A DNA stretch of 64,000 bases from CANJIV01 sp046330225 (lineage in GTDB: Bacteria; Actinomycetota; Thermoleophilia; Solirubrobacterales; Solirubrobacteraceae), in contig JAXLTD010000002.1 of the NCBI GenBank assembly GCA_046330225.1, positions 558,001 through 622,000 of the forward strand, read 5' to 3'. The notes below the pieces were generated by a model that saw nothing but the letters and a program-made list of their open reading frames with translations, was not told the origin of the DNA and did not search any database. This document shows, piece by piece, positions 34,193 to 41,323 of this stretch (position 1 is the first letter of the stretch; each line of letters begins with the position of its first letter). The translations under genes were made by a program, and so were the position numbers.

Positions 34193-34311
34193 CCGCCAAC
34201 ACCCACACCCCGGGGGCCAACCCCCTCCAAGCCCCCTCCCAGGACATGCGCAACCTTCGCCGGATCATGGGCGTGCGCCCGGTGGGTTTTCAGGGAGCGG
34301 ACCGTGACTGA
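34189..34311 (+). CDS. 40-residue peptide
   Basis: Begins ATG overlapping the upstream stop (ATGA) and overlaps the terS start by 8 bases. The C-terminal NLRRIMGVRPVGFQGADRD is basic. Its exact fit between two genes supports reality; function unknown. Confidence 0.5.
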   Translation: MTANTHTPGANPLQAPSQDMRNLRRIMGVRPVGFQGADRD

Positions 34312-34711
34312 GCGGCCTTCACCGCGGGCTCCTGCTGGCCTCAAGGCCGCCGGGAAGGCCGTATGGCGGCGGGTGCTGGCCGATCTCGGGGACGGGTGGG
34401 AGCTTGACGCCCGCGAGCTGCTCATCTTGGAGTCCGCGTGCCGGCAGGCCGACTCGAACGCTGCGCTCGAAGCAGCGCTGGCCGAGGATGGCGTGACGGT
34501 CAAGGGCTCGATGGGCCAGCGCCGCTTGAACGCGGCCGTCACGGAGCTTCGCCAAGGGCGCCTCGCGCTCGAACGGCTCCTGGCCAGCCTGGCGCTGCCC
34601 GGGGACGAGGGGGCGGGCGCCCAGACCGCCGCGCAGAAGCGCGCATCGGCTGCGGCGTCGTCTCGGTGGACCCGCGCAGGTCGGAGAGGGGGCCGTCGTG
34701 GCGCGGCGTAA
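34304..34711 (+). CDS. phage terminase small subunit, P27 family
   Basis: 135 residues starting at GTG. LKAAGKAVWRRVLADLG, ELDARELLILESACRQAD, EDGVTVKGSMGQRRLN and AAVTELRQGRLALERLLASL match the P27-type small terminase seen in HK97-like actinophages. The protein recognises packaging sites on viral DNA. No large terminase follows, so a helper phage would have to supply the motor; islands use this to redirect packaging to themselves. Confidence 0.82.
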   Translation: MTERPSPRAPAGLKAAGKAVWRRVLADLGDGWELDARELLILESACRQADSNAALEAALAEDGVTVKGSMGQRRLNAAVTELRQGRLALERLLASLALPGDEGAGAQTAAQKRASAAASSRWTRAGRRGGRRGAA

Positions 34712-34973
34712 GCGTGGTGAGCCCGTGGGCGCCGATGAGGCCGCGCAGCGCCGGGCGTTCCGCCGCGTCGGGTCCATGCTGATGGCGACCGACCCCGCGC
34801 ACGCGTTCTCGGGGCGGCTGTGCGCCGAGCGCTACCGCATCGACCGGCTGGGCCTGTCCGCGGGGGAGGCGCTGGACGCGCTGCTCGCGTTCGCCGACGA
34901 GCACGGCCACGGCGACCAGGCGCGGCGTGTCGCCGCCCGCGAGCTGGTCGCATCGCCGCGGGGGCGGGCGTGA
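34698..34973 (+). CDS. hypothetical 91-residue element protein
   Basis: GTG start at 34698 inside the end of terS (14-base overlap). RRAFRRVGSMLMATDPAHAFS and GLSAGEALDALLAFADEHGH are helical. No family recognised. Overlap with both neighbours supports the gene. Confidence 0.6.
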   Translation: MARRKRGEPVGADEAAQRRAFRRVGSMLMATDPAHAFSGRLCAERYRIDRLGLSAGEALDALLAFADEHGHGDQARRVAARELVASPRGRA

Positions 34974-35578
34974 TGGCGAGCGACGTGGTGTTCGATCGGC
35001 TCTCTCGGGGCGGGCGGCGGGCGTGGCGCGAGATCGCGCAGGCGCGGGACCGGGCCGTCCTCGACTCGTTCCTCGTGGCCCGGTTCGACGCGGATCGCGA
35101 CTACTGGACCCTGGCCGCCGCTTTGTGGCTCGAGATGTGGGGGCACCACCATGAGAACCGTTCGGACTGGCGGCGGGTGCTGTCGAGCCCGCGGGCGGGG
35201 CGCGAGCACCTAATGACCCCGGCGGAGCGGCGCAGGCTCGCGGCGCTCCCCGACCCGCTCACGGTCTGGCGGGGCTTCTCGGGCCGCCCCGACGGATGGG
35301 CCGGATTCTCGTGGGCTGCGCGCCGCGAGCATGCCGCGTTCTACGCGGTGCTGGCCGCGTCGCCGGAGGGGCAGTCGCGTGGTGCAACGCCTGGCCGTGC
35401 GCTCATCGCTGAGGCGACGGTCGCGCGCCGGGACGTGCTGGCGTTCTTCGACGCGCTGCCAGGCCCCGAAGTGCTCGTACTGCCCGAGTCGCCAAGCCTT
35501 GTCGCCTGCCGCGCCCTGACTCACGCCGACTTCTGGGCGCTGCGCTGCGCCCTGCCGATCCGGGAGCTGGCCGCGTGA
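34973..35578 (+). CDS. possible ADP-ribosyltransferase-like protein
   Basis: 201 residues in a TGATG overlap with the previous gene. The sequence order LTVWRGFSG, then WAGFSWAARREHAAFY, then a strand (RALIAEATVARRDVLAFF) and PGPEVLVLPESP recalls the R-S-E triad of mono-ADP-ribosyltransferases: Arg in WRG, S in FSW, and a Glu in PEVLV. Similar short ART-like proteins occur in phages. Not proved: the triad is only a pattern and the fold must be modelled. Could modify host or helper-phage proteins. Confidence 0.5.
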   Translation: MASDVVFDRLSRGGRRAWREIAQARDRAVLDSFLVARFDADRDYWTLAAALWLEMWGHHHENRSDWRRVLSSPRAGREHLMTPAERRRLAALPDPLTVWRGFSGRPDGWAGFSWAARREHAAFYAVLAASPEGQSRGATPGRALIAEATVARRDVLAFFDALPGPEVLVLPESPSLVACRALTHADFWALRCALPIRELAA

Positions 35579-35606
35579 CCGATCCGGTAGGGTCCGCCTC
35601 GCGGAC

Positions 35607-35834
35607 GTGCTCGAGCTCCTGGCCGCCGCGGTCGCGGAGCGGCTGCGAGCCCGTGGCGCCGGCTGCCGGCGCGTCGGAGCCTACCTCGATGTGGAGGCCG
35701 CGGCGGAGTACCTGGCGGCGCCGACGTCGCGGGTGTACGACTTGGCGGCGTCGGGGCGGCTGCGGGTGGTCCGTGATGGCCGGCGGGTGCTGACGCGGGC
35801 CTCGTGGATCGACGCGATGCTCGATGCGGCGTGA
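35607..35834 (+). CDS. excisionase-family DNA-binding protein
   Basis: 75 residues from GTG at 35607. YLDVEAAAEYLAAPTSRVYDL then ASGRLRVVRDGRRVLTRASWI is the excisionase-type (HTH_17) winged-helix pattern. Placed between the terS cluster and the integrase operon, it probably directs excision with the integrase, or regulates. The first 25 residues (ELLAAAVAERLRARG) are an extra helix. Confidence 0.75.
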   Translation: MLELLAAAVAERLRARGAGCRRVGAYLDVEAAAEYLAAPTSRVYDLAASGRLRVVRDGRRVLTRASWIDAMLDAA

Positions 35835-36063
35835 TGGGCGCCGCGGCCTGCCGGAAGGAGGCCGGGCGGCCCCTTGGTGGCGGCCGCCCGGCCCGGTGCG
35901 GTGGAGTGCACCATCGCAAGGATCTCTTGGTCGGCGCTGCGGTCCCGGTCCTGACACCGAGCGGCGCGGTGGGGCTGCGTGCCGCCGCCAGTCAGGGGCC
36001 GTCCAGGGCCGTCCTGGCCGCGTGTGGCGGCACGGGCGGGGCGGGGGCGATGGATCGGTCGAG

Positions 36064-36093
36064 TTGCCCCGGCGCAGGGCGCGGGTGTACGCT
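36064..36093 (+). promoter_or_regulatory. candidate promoter of the int operon
   Basis: TTGCCC at 36064-36069 and TACGCT at 36088-36093 with an 18-base spacer fit -35 and TANNNT -10 boxes. A start near 36100 would place the stem-loop at 36111-36140 in the leader. Confidence 0.35.
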
Positions 36094-36110
36094 GGCGGCT
36101 CCTGCAAAGT

Positions 36111-36140
36111 GCCCCGGCGACGCTTGGAACGTCCCGGGGC
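36111..36140. other. leader stem-loop upstream of the int operon
   Basis: GCCCCGGCGACG and CGTCCCGGGGC pair with one bulge across a seven-base loop CTTGGAA. It may be an attenuator, an RNA processing site or an operator. About 130 bases before the next start codon. Confidence 0.4.
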
Positions 36141-36268
36141 GTGGCACCGAGAGAGAGGCCCTCCCGGATGCAGCGCAAACGTACCGCCTGCGCCGTACCG
36201 AACGCCGTTCCACAGTCGTGGACCCGCCGGGCCGCTTCCTCGATGCCGCACGACCCGAGGAGGGCCAG

Positions 36269-36799
36269 ATGGGCCAGGACGACTACCGCGAGCTGCAAGA
36301 GGCCGCGCGCGACGCGCTGTACGAGCTGCTGATGCAGACCGAGCCCGGGACCGGGCTCACGCTTCACGAGGCGTACGGGGAGCTGAGGCGCCAGCTGCGC
36401 AATGATGACGCCGCGCGCGGTCGTGAGCTGTGGCGCCAGCACCTTGAGGAAACCCGCGAGGAGCGGGTGCGGGAGGAACGCGAGCGCCGCGAGCGGCAGG
36501 CGGCGTGGGAGCGGATGCCCTACCCCGAGCGGATGCATCGGGTGCTCAACGTGATCGGCGACGGTCGCCTCACGATCCGCGAGGTCTACGATCGGCTCAA
36601 GGAGGCGATGCCCGAGGCGGACTTCTACGACAGCCACGTTCGGCTCGTGATGAAGCGGCTGCATGATCGCGGCGACCTGGATCGCGTCGCCGAGCCGCGC
36701 TCTCCGGGCAGCACGGCGGTGCGCTACCGGTACTTCCGTCCGGCGATCGACCCGCAGCTCGCCGACCTCGAACGGCAGCTCAACGACAAGGAGGCGTGA
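36269..36799 (+). CDS. coiled-coil/winged-helix protein upstream of int
   Basis: 176 residues. ATG at 36269 follows GAGGAGG, a strong site that decides the start. An Arg/Glu-rich coiled coil (LEETREERVREERERRERQ) links to a winged-helix-like C-terminus (LTIREVYDRLKEAMPEADFY, VRLVMKRLHDRGDLDRVAE, AVRYRYFRP). Its stop overlaps the integrase start (TGATG), so it is co-translated and may help recombination or control int. Family not recognised. Confidence 0.65.
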   Translation: MGQDDYRELQEAARDALYELLMQTEPGTGLTLHEAYGELRRQLRNDDAARGRELWRQHLEETREERVREERERRERQAAWERMPYPERMHRVLNVIGDGRLTIREVYDRLKEAMPEADFYDSHVRLVMKRLHDRGDLDRVAEPRSPGSTAVRYRYFRPAIDPQLADLERQLNDKEA

Positions 36800-38055
36800 T
36801 GGCGGCCGTGATGGAGAAGACGGGCACCCCGGGAGTGTTTCGGCGCGGGAGCCGCTACGTAGTGGTGTTCCGCGACCAGGGCGGCGCGCAGCGCAAGGAG
36901 GCTGCGCCGACCTACAAGGCCGCGCTCGCGCTCAAGGCGGCGCGGACCGCCGCCCGCGACCAGGGCGACTACCAGCCCGCGTCGCGCCAGACGTTCGAGG
37001 AGTTCGCCGCCGACTGGATCACGCGCTACCAGGGCCGCGGGGGCCGGCACACGTTCACCGACGACACGCGCGCTGAGTACGCCCGCGACCTCAAGCGCTA
37101 CGCCTACCCGGTGCTCGGAGCCAAGCGGATTACGGCGCTGACGCCGCGCGACCTCTCCGCGTGGGTCGCGTGGCTCGCCGACGACCAGGCGCAGGGCGAG
37201 CACCGGGCCCGCGAGCAGGATCTCGACCCGGCCAGCGCCGCGCCGCGCCGGCTGACCGACGGCAGCATCGCCAGGATCGCCGGCCCGGTCAGGGCGTGCC
37301 TGCGCGCCGCCCGCCACGAGGGCGCGATCCGCCACAACCCCGCGCAGGACCTCGCCCTCCCCAAGCGCGACCCGCTGCCCGACGGCGACGAGGAGGGCCG
37401 CGCGAAGGCCCTCACCCGCGCCGAGCTGGCCCGCCTGCTCGACACGATCGAGCCCGGACACCGGCCGTTCTTCCGGCTCCTGGCCGCGACCGGGCTGCGG
37501 ATCGGCGAGGGCCTCGCGCTCACCTGGCAGGACGTCGACCTCGACGCGCGCACCGTCCGCGTGCGCCGGTCGGTCCGCCACGGCCGGGAGAAGGCCCCGA
37601 AGTCCAGGCACGGCCGGCGCACGGTGCCGATCCCCGCCGGCCTGGCGCGAGAGCTGCGCGAGTGGCGGATGGCGAGCCCGCACAAGGCGCCCGGCGATCC
37701 GGTGCTCGCGACGGTGCGCGGCACTCGCGCGGACCCGGACAACCTGCGGCGCCGCGTCCTGGCCCCGGCGGCGAAGAAGGCCGGCGTCCCGTGGGCCGGG
37801 TTCCACGCGTTCCGGCACACGTTCGCGAGCCTGCACATCGAGGCCGGCACGAACATCGTCCGCCTCTCCCGCCTGCTCGGCCACCACGCCCCCGCGTTCA
37901 CGCTCGACACGTACGCGCACCTGCTCGATGACGGGCTCGGCCAGGGGCTCGACCTCGACGCCGAACTCGCCCGGGGTGGCAACAAAGTGGCAACAGGAGC
38001 CGCCCGCAACCCACGACACTCCACCGGACTCGCCATCGCGGAAATCCCGGAATAG
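36799..38055 (+). CDS. int: tyrosine site-specific integrase
   Basis: 418 residues. An N-terminal arm-binding domain (RRGSRYVVVFRDQGG), a SAM-like core-binding domain (TRAEYARDLKRYAYPVLG), and a catalytic domain with ATGLRIGEGLAL (Arg I), HAFRHTFAS (HxxR), LLGHH and the nucleophile in TYAHLL. All catalytic residues are present, so it should be active. ATG at 36799; a GTG three bases earlier is the alternative. The gene points at attR, 48 bases away, and its 3' end encodes the arm-type repeat. Confidence 0.95.
   Translation: MAAVMEKTGTPGVFRRGSRYVVVFRDQGGAQRKEAAPTYKAALALKAARTAARDQGDYQPASRQTFEEFAADWITRYQGRGGRHTFTDDTRAEYARDLKRYAYPVLGAKRITALTPRDLSAWVAWLADDQAQGEHRAREQDLDPASAAPRRLTDGSIARIAGPVRACLRAARHEGAIRHNPAQDLALPKRDPLPDGDEEGRAKALTRAELARLLDTIEPGHRPFFRLLAATGLRIGEGLALTWQDVDLDARTVRVRRSVRHGREKAPKSRHGRRTVPIPAGLARELREWRMASPHKAPGDPVLATVRGTRADPDNLRRRVLAPAAKKAGVPWAGFHAFRHTFASLHIEAGTNIVRLSRLLGHHAPAFTLDTYAHLLDDGLGQGLDLDAELARGGNKVATGAARNPRHSTGLAIAEIPE
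37974..37994. repeat. candidate integrase arm-type site, right
   Basis: The same 21 bases as at 28322-28342 (GTGGCAAC twice, 3 bases apart), here inside the integrase coding region where they encode GGNKVAT. They lie about 110 bases before attR. Confidence 0.7.
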
Positions 38056-38103
38056 CGGGCGTTTCCCGGAGCCGGCGGCACGCCGCCGGACCGCCGGGAC
38101 GCC

Positions 38104-38145
38104 CTTCTAATCCGCAGGTCCCAGGTTCGAGTCCTGGCGGGGGCG
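38104..38145 (+). repeat. attR: 42-bp direct repeat (displaced tRNA-Arg 3' end)
   Basis: Identical to 28243-28284. Only the 3' half of the tRNA is present, with no 5' half, so this copy is not functional; it is the original host end pushed aside by integration. Confidence 0.92.
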
Positions 38146-38333
38146 TCTGGCTCCCGGTCCTTCGGGACGCCTTGGGCCTGGGACGGGCAGCATCTGGGCA
38201 ACGCGAGAACCCGCCGACGCGGCGTGCAGCTCAACGGGTGATCCGCGGCACACGGTCGCGGCGAGCTTCGGCGACTCAAGGGGCGGGCCGGGTGTTCGGC
38301 CGCCCCTCGAGTCGCTGCGTGAGATCGCCGGAG

Positions 38334-38993
38334 CTAGCCGACGATGCGGGTCTTGACCACGGCGGTCCCGACCGTGTCCCCGGGCGCGAAGCTCGTGCCG
38401 AAGTACGAGTGCAGCACGCCGGCCGAGGCCGCGTTGAGCTTGACGGCGACGTCGGTCGCGGTGACGGTCTTCTTCTTGCCACCGGTGACTGAGATCTTCG
38501 TCAGGTCTGGAGCGACGTCGAACACCGAAGTGCGGGCGGTCGCGCCCGTGCCGAGCTTGACCTGGGCGGTGAGGTCGGGCTTGGCGTCGAGCTTGATGAC
38601 GAGGTTGCGCAGGCGCACCGTCTTGACGCCGTTGCTGAGCTGCAGGCCGCCCGTATGGGCGATGGCGCCCGTGACCCCGGTGATCGTGCCGTTGGCCTTG
38701 GTCACGGTGAGGCGGCCCTGGGTGATCGGGAACGCCGGCCCGTCGGCGGTCGAGCGGGCGGGCTTGAGGACCTTGATGGTCACCCCCTTGCCGGAGAGCG
38801 CCGTGGTCACGCCAGTATCGAGCGTGAGCGTGGTGGCGCCGCGGCTGACCTTGATGGTGGTCTTGCCGGGCTTGCCGGGCTTGCCGGGGTTGGCCGGCTT
38901 GGCGGCAAGGCCGGGCACGGCGAAGGCCATCGCGGCGCACGCGCCGAGGGCGAGCGTCGCGAGCGGACGGGGGATGCGAGTCATCGATAGCAC
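38334..38993 (-). CDS. secreted HtaA-like protein, single repeat
   Basis: 219 residues. GTG at 38991-38993 lies 8 bases after AAGGAG; an ATG nine bases inside is the alternative. Signal peptide ending near GLAAK, then a PGKPGKPGK linker and one domain with FPITQGRLT, GAIAHTGGLQL and VRLRNLVIKL, then a partial second unit (VTATDVAVKLNAASAG). It is a shorter paralogue of the 22298 protein. A possible surface haem-binding or structural protein. It lies just outside attR. Confidence 0.75.
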   Translation of the reverse strand: MLSMTRIPRPLATLALGACAAMAFAVPGLAAKPANPGKPGKPGKTTIKVSRGATTLTLDTGVTTALSGKGVTIKVLKPARSTADGPAFPITQGRLTVTKANGTITGVTGAIAHTGGLQLSNGVKTVRLRNLVIKLDAKPDLTAQVKLGTGATARTSVFDVAPDLTKISVTGGKKKTVTATDVAVKLNAASAGVLHSYFGTSFAPGDTVGTAVVKTRIVG

Positions 38994-39224
38994 GGGGCGG
39001 ACTCCTTCATGGAGCATTGGAAAGCCAGTCAGCACCTCGCAACACGGCGAGTCGGCAATCGATGCGGTCCGGGCGCCGGACGCCCTGCAGCTGCTGATCA
39101 TCCGTCCACACGTCACGGCCGTGGTGCGGGGGCCGGACGTACATGCGTCCGCGCTGGCTCGGGTCACACCAGCGGCCAGGCCGGCGGCGCCGATATGCGT
39201 GACAAACGAGAAGGAGGAGTCGAG

Positions 39225-39557
39225 ATGAGCCGAATCACGCGGGCCGCCCGGGCCCTTCCCGCAGCATCGATTGCAGCCCTGGCCCTCGCCGGCACGGCCT
39301 CGGCGGCGCCCCCGAGTTCCGGCACAAGCGTCTGCAACGAGGCCGAGAACTCCGCGCGCGGCGGCTACACGGTGAGCGGAGACCCCGTCGATCCTGTTCC
39401 GCCGGCGTTCCTTCGCGGCGGCCCCGGGCACCAGATGCTCCTGGGCAACGGCCACGGGAACGGCCTCGTCGGAGCGTCCCTGCATTCGCCGGCCCTGCGG
39501 ACATGCACCGAAGGCGACGGCACCGGCGGCGGCGGAGGAGATCCCACGCCAACCTAG
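39225..39557 (+). CDS. small secreted glycine-rich protein
   Basis: 110 residues, ATG after AAGGAGG. Signal to about residue 27 (TASAAPP). Mature part has two Cys (SVCNEAEN, LRTCTEG), a Gly/His-rich middle (GNGHGNGLVG) and a poly-Gly tail. Family not recognised. Divergent from the HtaA-like gene. Confidence 0.7.
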   Translation: MSRITRAARALPAASIAALALAGTASAAPPSSGTSVCNEAENSARGGYTVSGDPVDPVPPAFLRGGPGHQMLLGNGHGNGLVGASLHSPALRTCTEGDGTGGGGGDPTPT

Positions 39558-39690
39558 GCCTCAGCCAGAGGCGGTCGGCGCGGTCTGCTGCGCGACCCAC
39601 GCTCGCGCTCCGCGGGCGAAGAACGGAAGTCGTCGGCGTCGACCGAGCGGCTTCCGTTCAGCCGCATCCACCTGCCTGGGGGCTCAGTGC

Positions 39691-40131
39691 TCAGCGCCGG
39701 TAGTAGAGCCACACGTCGATCGTGCCGCCGACGTACGGGCTCGAGTGCGCCTCGACGCGGATCGTGCACGTGCGCGGCCGCGAGAACGGCAGCCCCGGAT
39801 GCCCCACCTTCGGCGGCGGACCGAACATGCCGCCCATCCGGTCGCGCAGGAGGCCTGGCTTCGTGCACGCCACCTGCCACTGGGACTGGACCTCGGCGCA
39901 GTCCAGGCTGCAGAAGTACCCGCGCCGCAGCGTCCCGCGGACCACGACCGTGAACGACCGGGGCGAGCGAACCTGGCGGGTCAGCTTCGGACCCCACCCG
40001 ATGCTCACGGCGCTGGAGCTGCCGGACGCGCGGGCGTGGCCGAGGAACGTGCCGTAGCTCGCCCCGCTGGCGGGTGCAGCCACGGCGCAGGCGGCCAGCG
40101 CCGTGCCGATCGTGATGAGCATCCTGCGCAT
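39691..40131 (-). CDS. secreted protein of unknown function
   Basis: 146 residues. The ATG at 40129-40131 follows AGGTGG by 5 bases; a GTG 9 bases upstream is possible. Signal cleaved near ASGAS. Mature part is beta-rich with three cysteines near CSLDC and VACTKPG, and a C-terminal strand (GTIDVWLYYRR). No family recognised. Confidence 0.7.
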   Translation of the reverse strand: MRRMLITIGTALAACAVAAPASGASYGTFLGHARASGSSSAVSIGWGPKLTRQVRSPRSFTVVVRGTLRRGYFCSLDCAEVQSQWQVACTKPGLLRDRMGGMFGPPPKVGHPGLPFSRPRTCTIRVEAHSSPYVGGTIDVWLYYRR

Positions 40132-40307
40132 CCGAACCACCTGCCTCGCGTCGTGGGCCGTGATTCACACGGTAGGGCGCCGGCGTCGCCCCGGGAACCG
40201 TAGAACCCCCTCGCCGCCATCCGGGGCGCCGTGCACGGCGACCCGGCCGCGGGCGGCGCCGTGACGGCACTTAGGAACCGCAAAGGCACGGTCAGCAGGC
40301 TGGATGC

Positions 40308-40622
40308 ATGCCCAATGCGACTTCCTCGGCGCGCCGGCCCGGCTGGCGCGGAATCATCGTCTTCAGCGTCGCGGTCTTCCTGCTTGTGCTCACGGTGCTG
40401 GCCGCCCGCCTGCAGTTCGGCCACGACCCCGCGCTCGGCCAGCTCACCGCGCAGACGGCCTCGGCCCGCAGCGGCGGCGTGGACGGCGGCAGCCGCGGTT
40501 CGGACGACGAGGACGGCGGCTCCGATGACGGCGGCGGGATTCTGTCGGCGATCCTCGGCGGCGGCTCGGACGGCGGCGGCACCCAGTCGCAGCCTGCGGC
40601 GCCCACGACGCGCTCGTCGTGA
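40308..40622 (+). CDS. single-pass membrane protein with acidic Gly-rich tail
   Basis: 104 residues. Basic N-terminus, one transmembrane helix (about 17-33), then a low-complexity Gly/Asp/Ser tail (GGSRGSDDEDGGSDDGGG). Stop overlaps the next gene (GTGA). Probably a partner of the ferric-reductase-like protein. Confidence 0.65.
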   Translation: MPNATSSARRPGWRGIIVFSVAVFLLVLTVLAARLQFGHDPALGQLTAQTASARSGGVDGGSRGSDDEDGGSDDGGGILSAILGGGSDGGGTQSQPAAPTTRSS

Positions 40623-41212
40623 CCGGCCTGCTCGTCCTCGACCACGGCTGGTGGCTGGCGAGCCGGGCTGCCGGGATCGTCGCGATCCTGCTGCTCAGCG
40701 CGTCCCTGCTGCTCGGGCTCCTGCTCGCGACGAAGATCGCGCCGGCCCGCTGGCGCGCGCGCCTCGGCACGGCGCACGAGCGCCTGTCGCTCGTGGCCCT
40801 GGCCGCGCTGGCGGCGCACGGCGCCTTCCTCCTCGGTGACGCCTGGCTGCATCCCGGGCTCGCCGGGGTCACGGTCCCGTTTGCGATGGACTACCGCCCC
40901 CTGTTCACCGGGCTCGGCGTGGTCGCGGGATATCTCGCGCTCGCGCTCAGCCTGAGCTACTACGCCCGCCGGCACGTCGGCGCGCGCCGCTGGCGCTCGG
41001 CCCACCGGTTCATTCCCGTCGCGTGGGGGCTGGCGGCGATCCACGTGCTCGGGGCGGGCAGCGATGCTGGCAGCGCGTGGCTGCAGGCGCCGATCGTGCT
41101 CACGTTCGTCCTCGGCGGCGGATTGCTCGGCGTCCGCATCGCCCGGACCCGCAGCCGGGCGGGGGCGCGTCCCGCGGCGGCACCCGAGGGCGCCGTCCGC
41201 GTCCCGGCGTAG
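40619..41212 (+). CDS. ferric-reductase-like transmembrane haem protein
   Basis: 197 residues, five or six transmembrane helices. Histidines in GTAHERLSLVALAALAAHGAF and SAHRFIPVAWGLAAIHVLG sit in adjacent helices and could bind two haems, as in ferric-reductase/NOX membrane domains. No flavin domain is attached, so an electron donor is separate. GTG start overlapping the upstream stop. The acidic small protein before it is probably in the same complex or operon. Confidence 0.7.
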   Translation: MTGLLVLDHGWWLASRAAGIVAILLLSASLLLGLLLATKIAPARWRARLGTAHERLSLVALAALAAHGAFLLGDAWLHPGLAGVTVPFAMDYRPLFTGLGVVAGYLALALSLSYYARRHVGARRWRSAHRFIPVAWGLAAIHVLGAGSDAGSAWLQAPIVLTFVLGGGLLGVRIARTRSRAGARPAAAPEGAVRVPA

Positions 41213-41323
41213 CTGACGAGCAACCTCCGCCGGGAGCCGGTGTTGACTACCCTCGAACCCCGCGCGCCGGGCGGCCTGCGCCGTCCCGCCCGCCGACTCC
41301 CGGCGGCCGTGCGGGACTGATCC

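Larger units (their letters stand above)
35835..36268. other. 434-bp gap before the integrase operon
   Basis: No convincing gene. It contains a candidate promoter at 36064-36093 and a stem-loop at 36111-36140, reported separately. The upstream part (35835-36060) shows no motif I can defend. Confidence 0.5.
28285..38145. mobile_element. integrated satellite-like element, about 9.9 kb
   Basis: The element lies between 42-bp repeats and carries a tyrosine integrase next to attR, an excisionase-like protein, two XRE regulators at a divergent switch, a DUF3102 protein, an iteron-like array, a scaffold-like protein and a P27-type small terminase. No large terminase, portal, capsid or tail gene is present. 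Integrase, regulation and terS without other packaging genes is the known signature of phage-inducible chromosomal islands. The GC content is similar to the host, so it is adapted to this lineage. Not demonstrated: mobility, or a helper phage. Confidence 0.8.

Noticed and set aside
35575..35793. Alternative 72-residue frame over the excisionase-like gene
   Set aside because: Ser/Arg/Trp-rich shadow; the 35607 frame has the HTH motif.
28285..38145. Full prophage or conjugative element
   Set aside because: No large terminase, portal, capsid, tail, FtsK/Tra or relaxase-like gene was seen in the 9.9 kb.
38146..38333. A second functional tRNA at attR
   Set aside because: Only the 3' half of tRNA-Arg is present; there is no acceptor 5' strand or D-arm.
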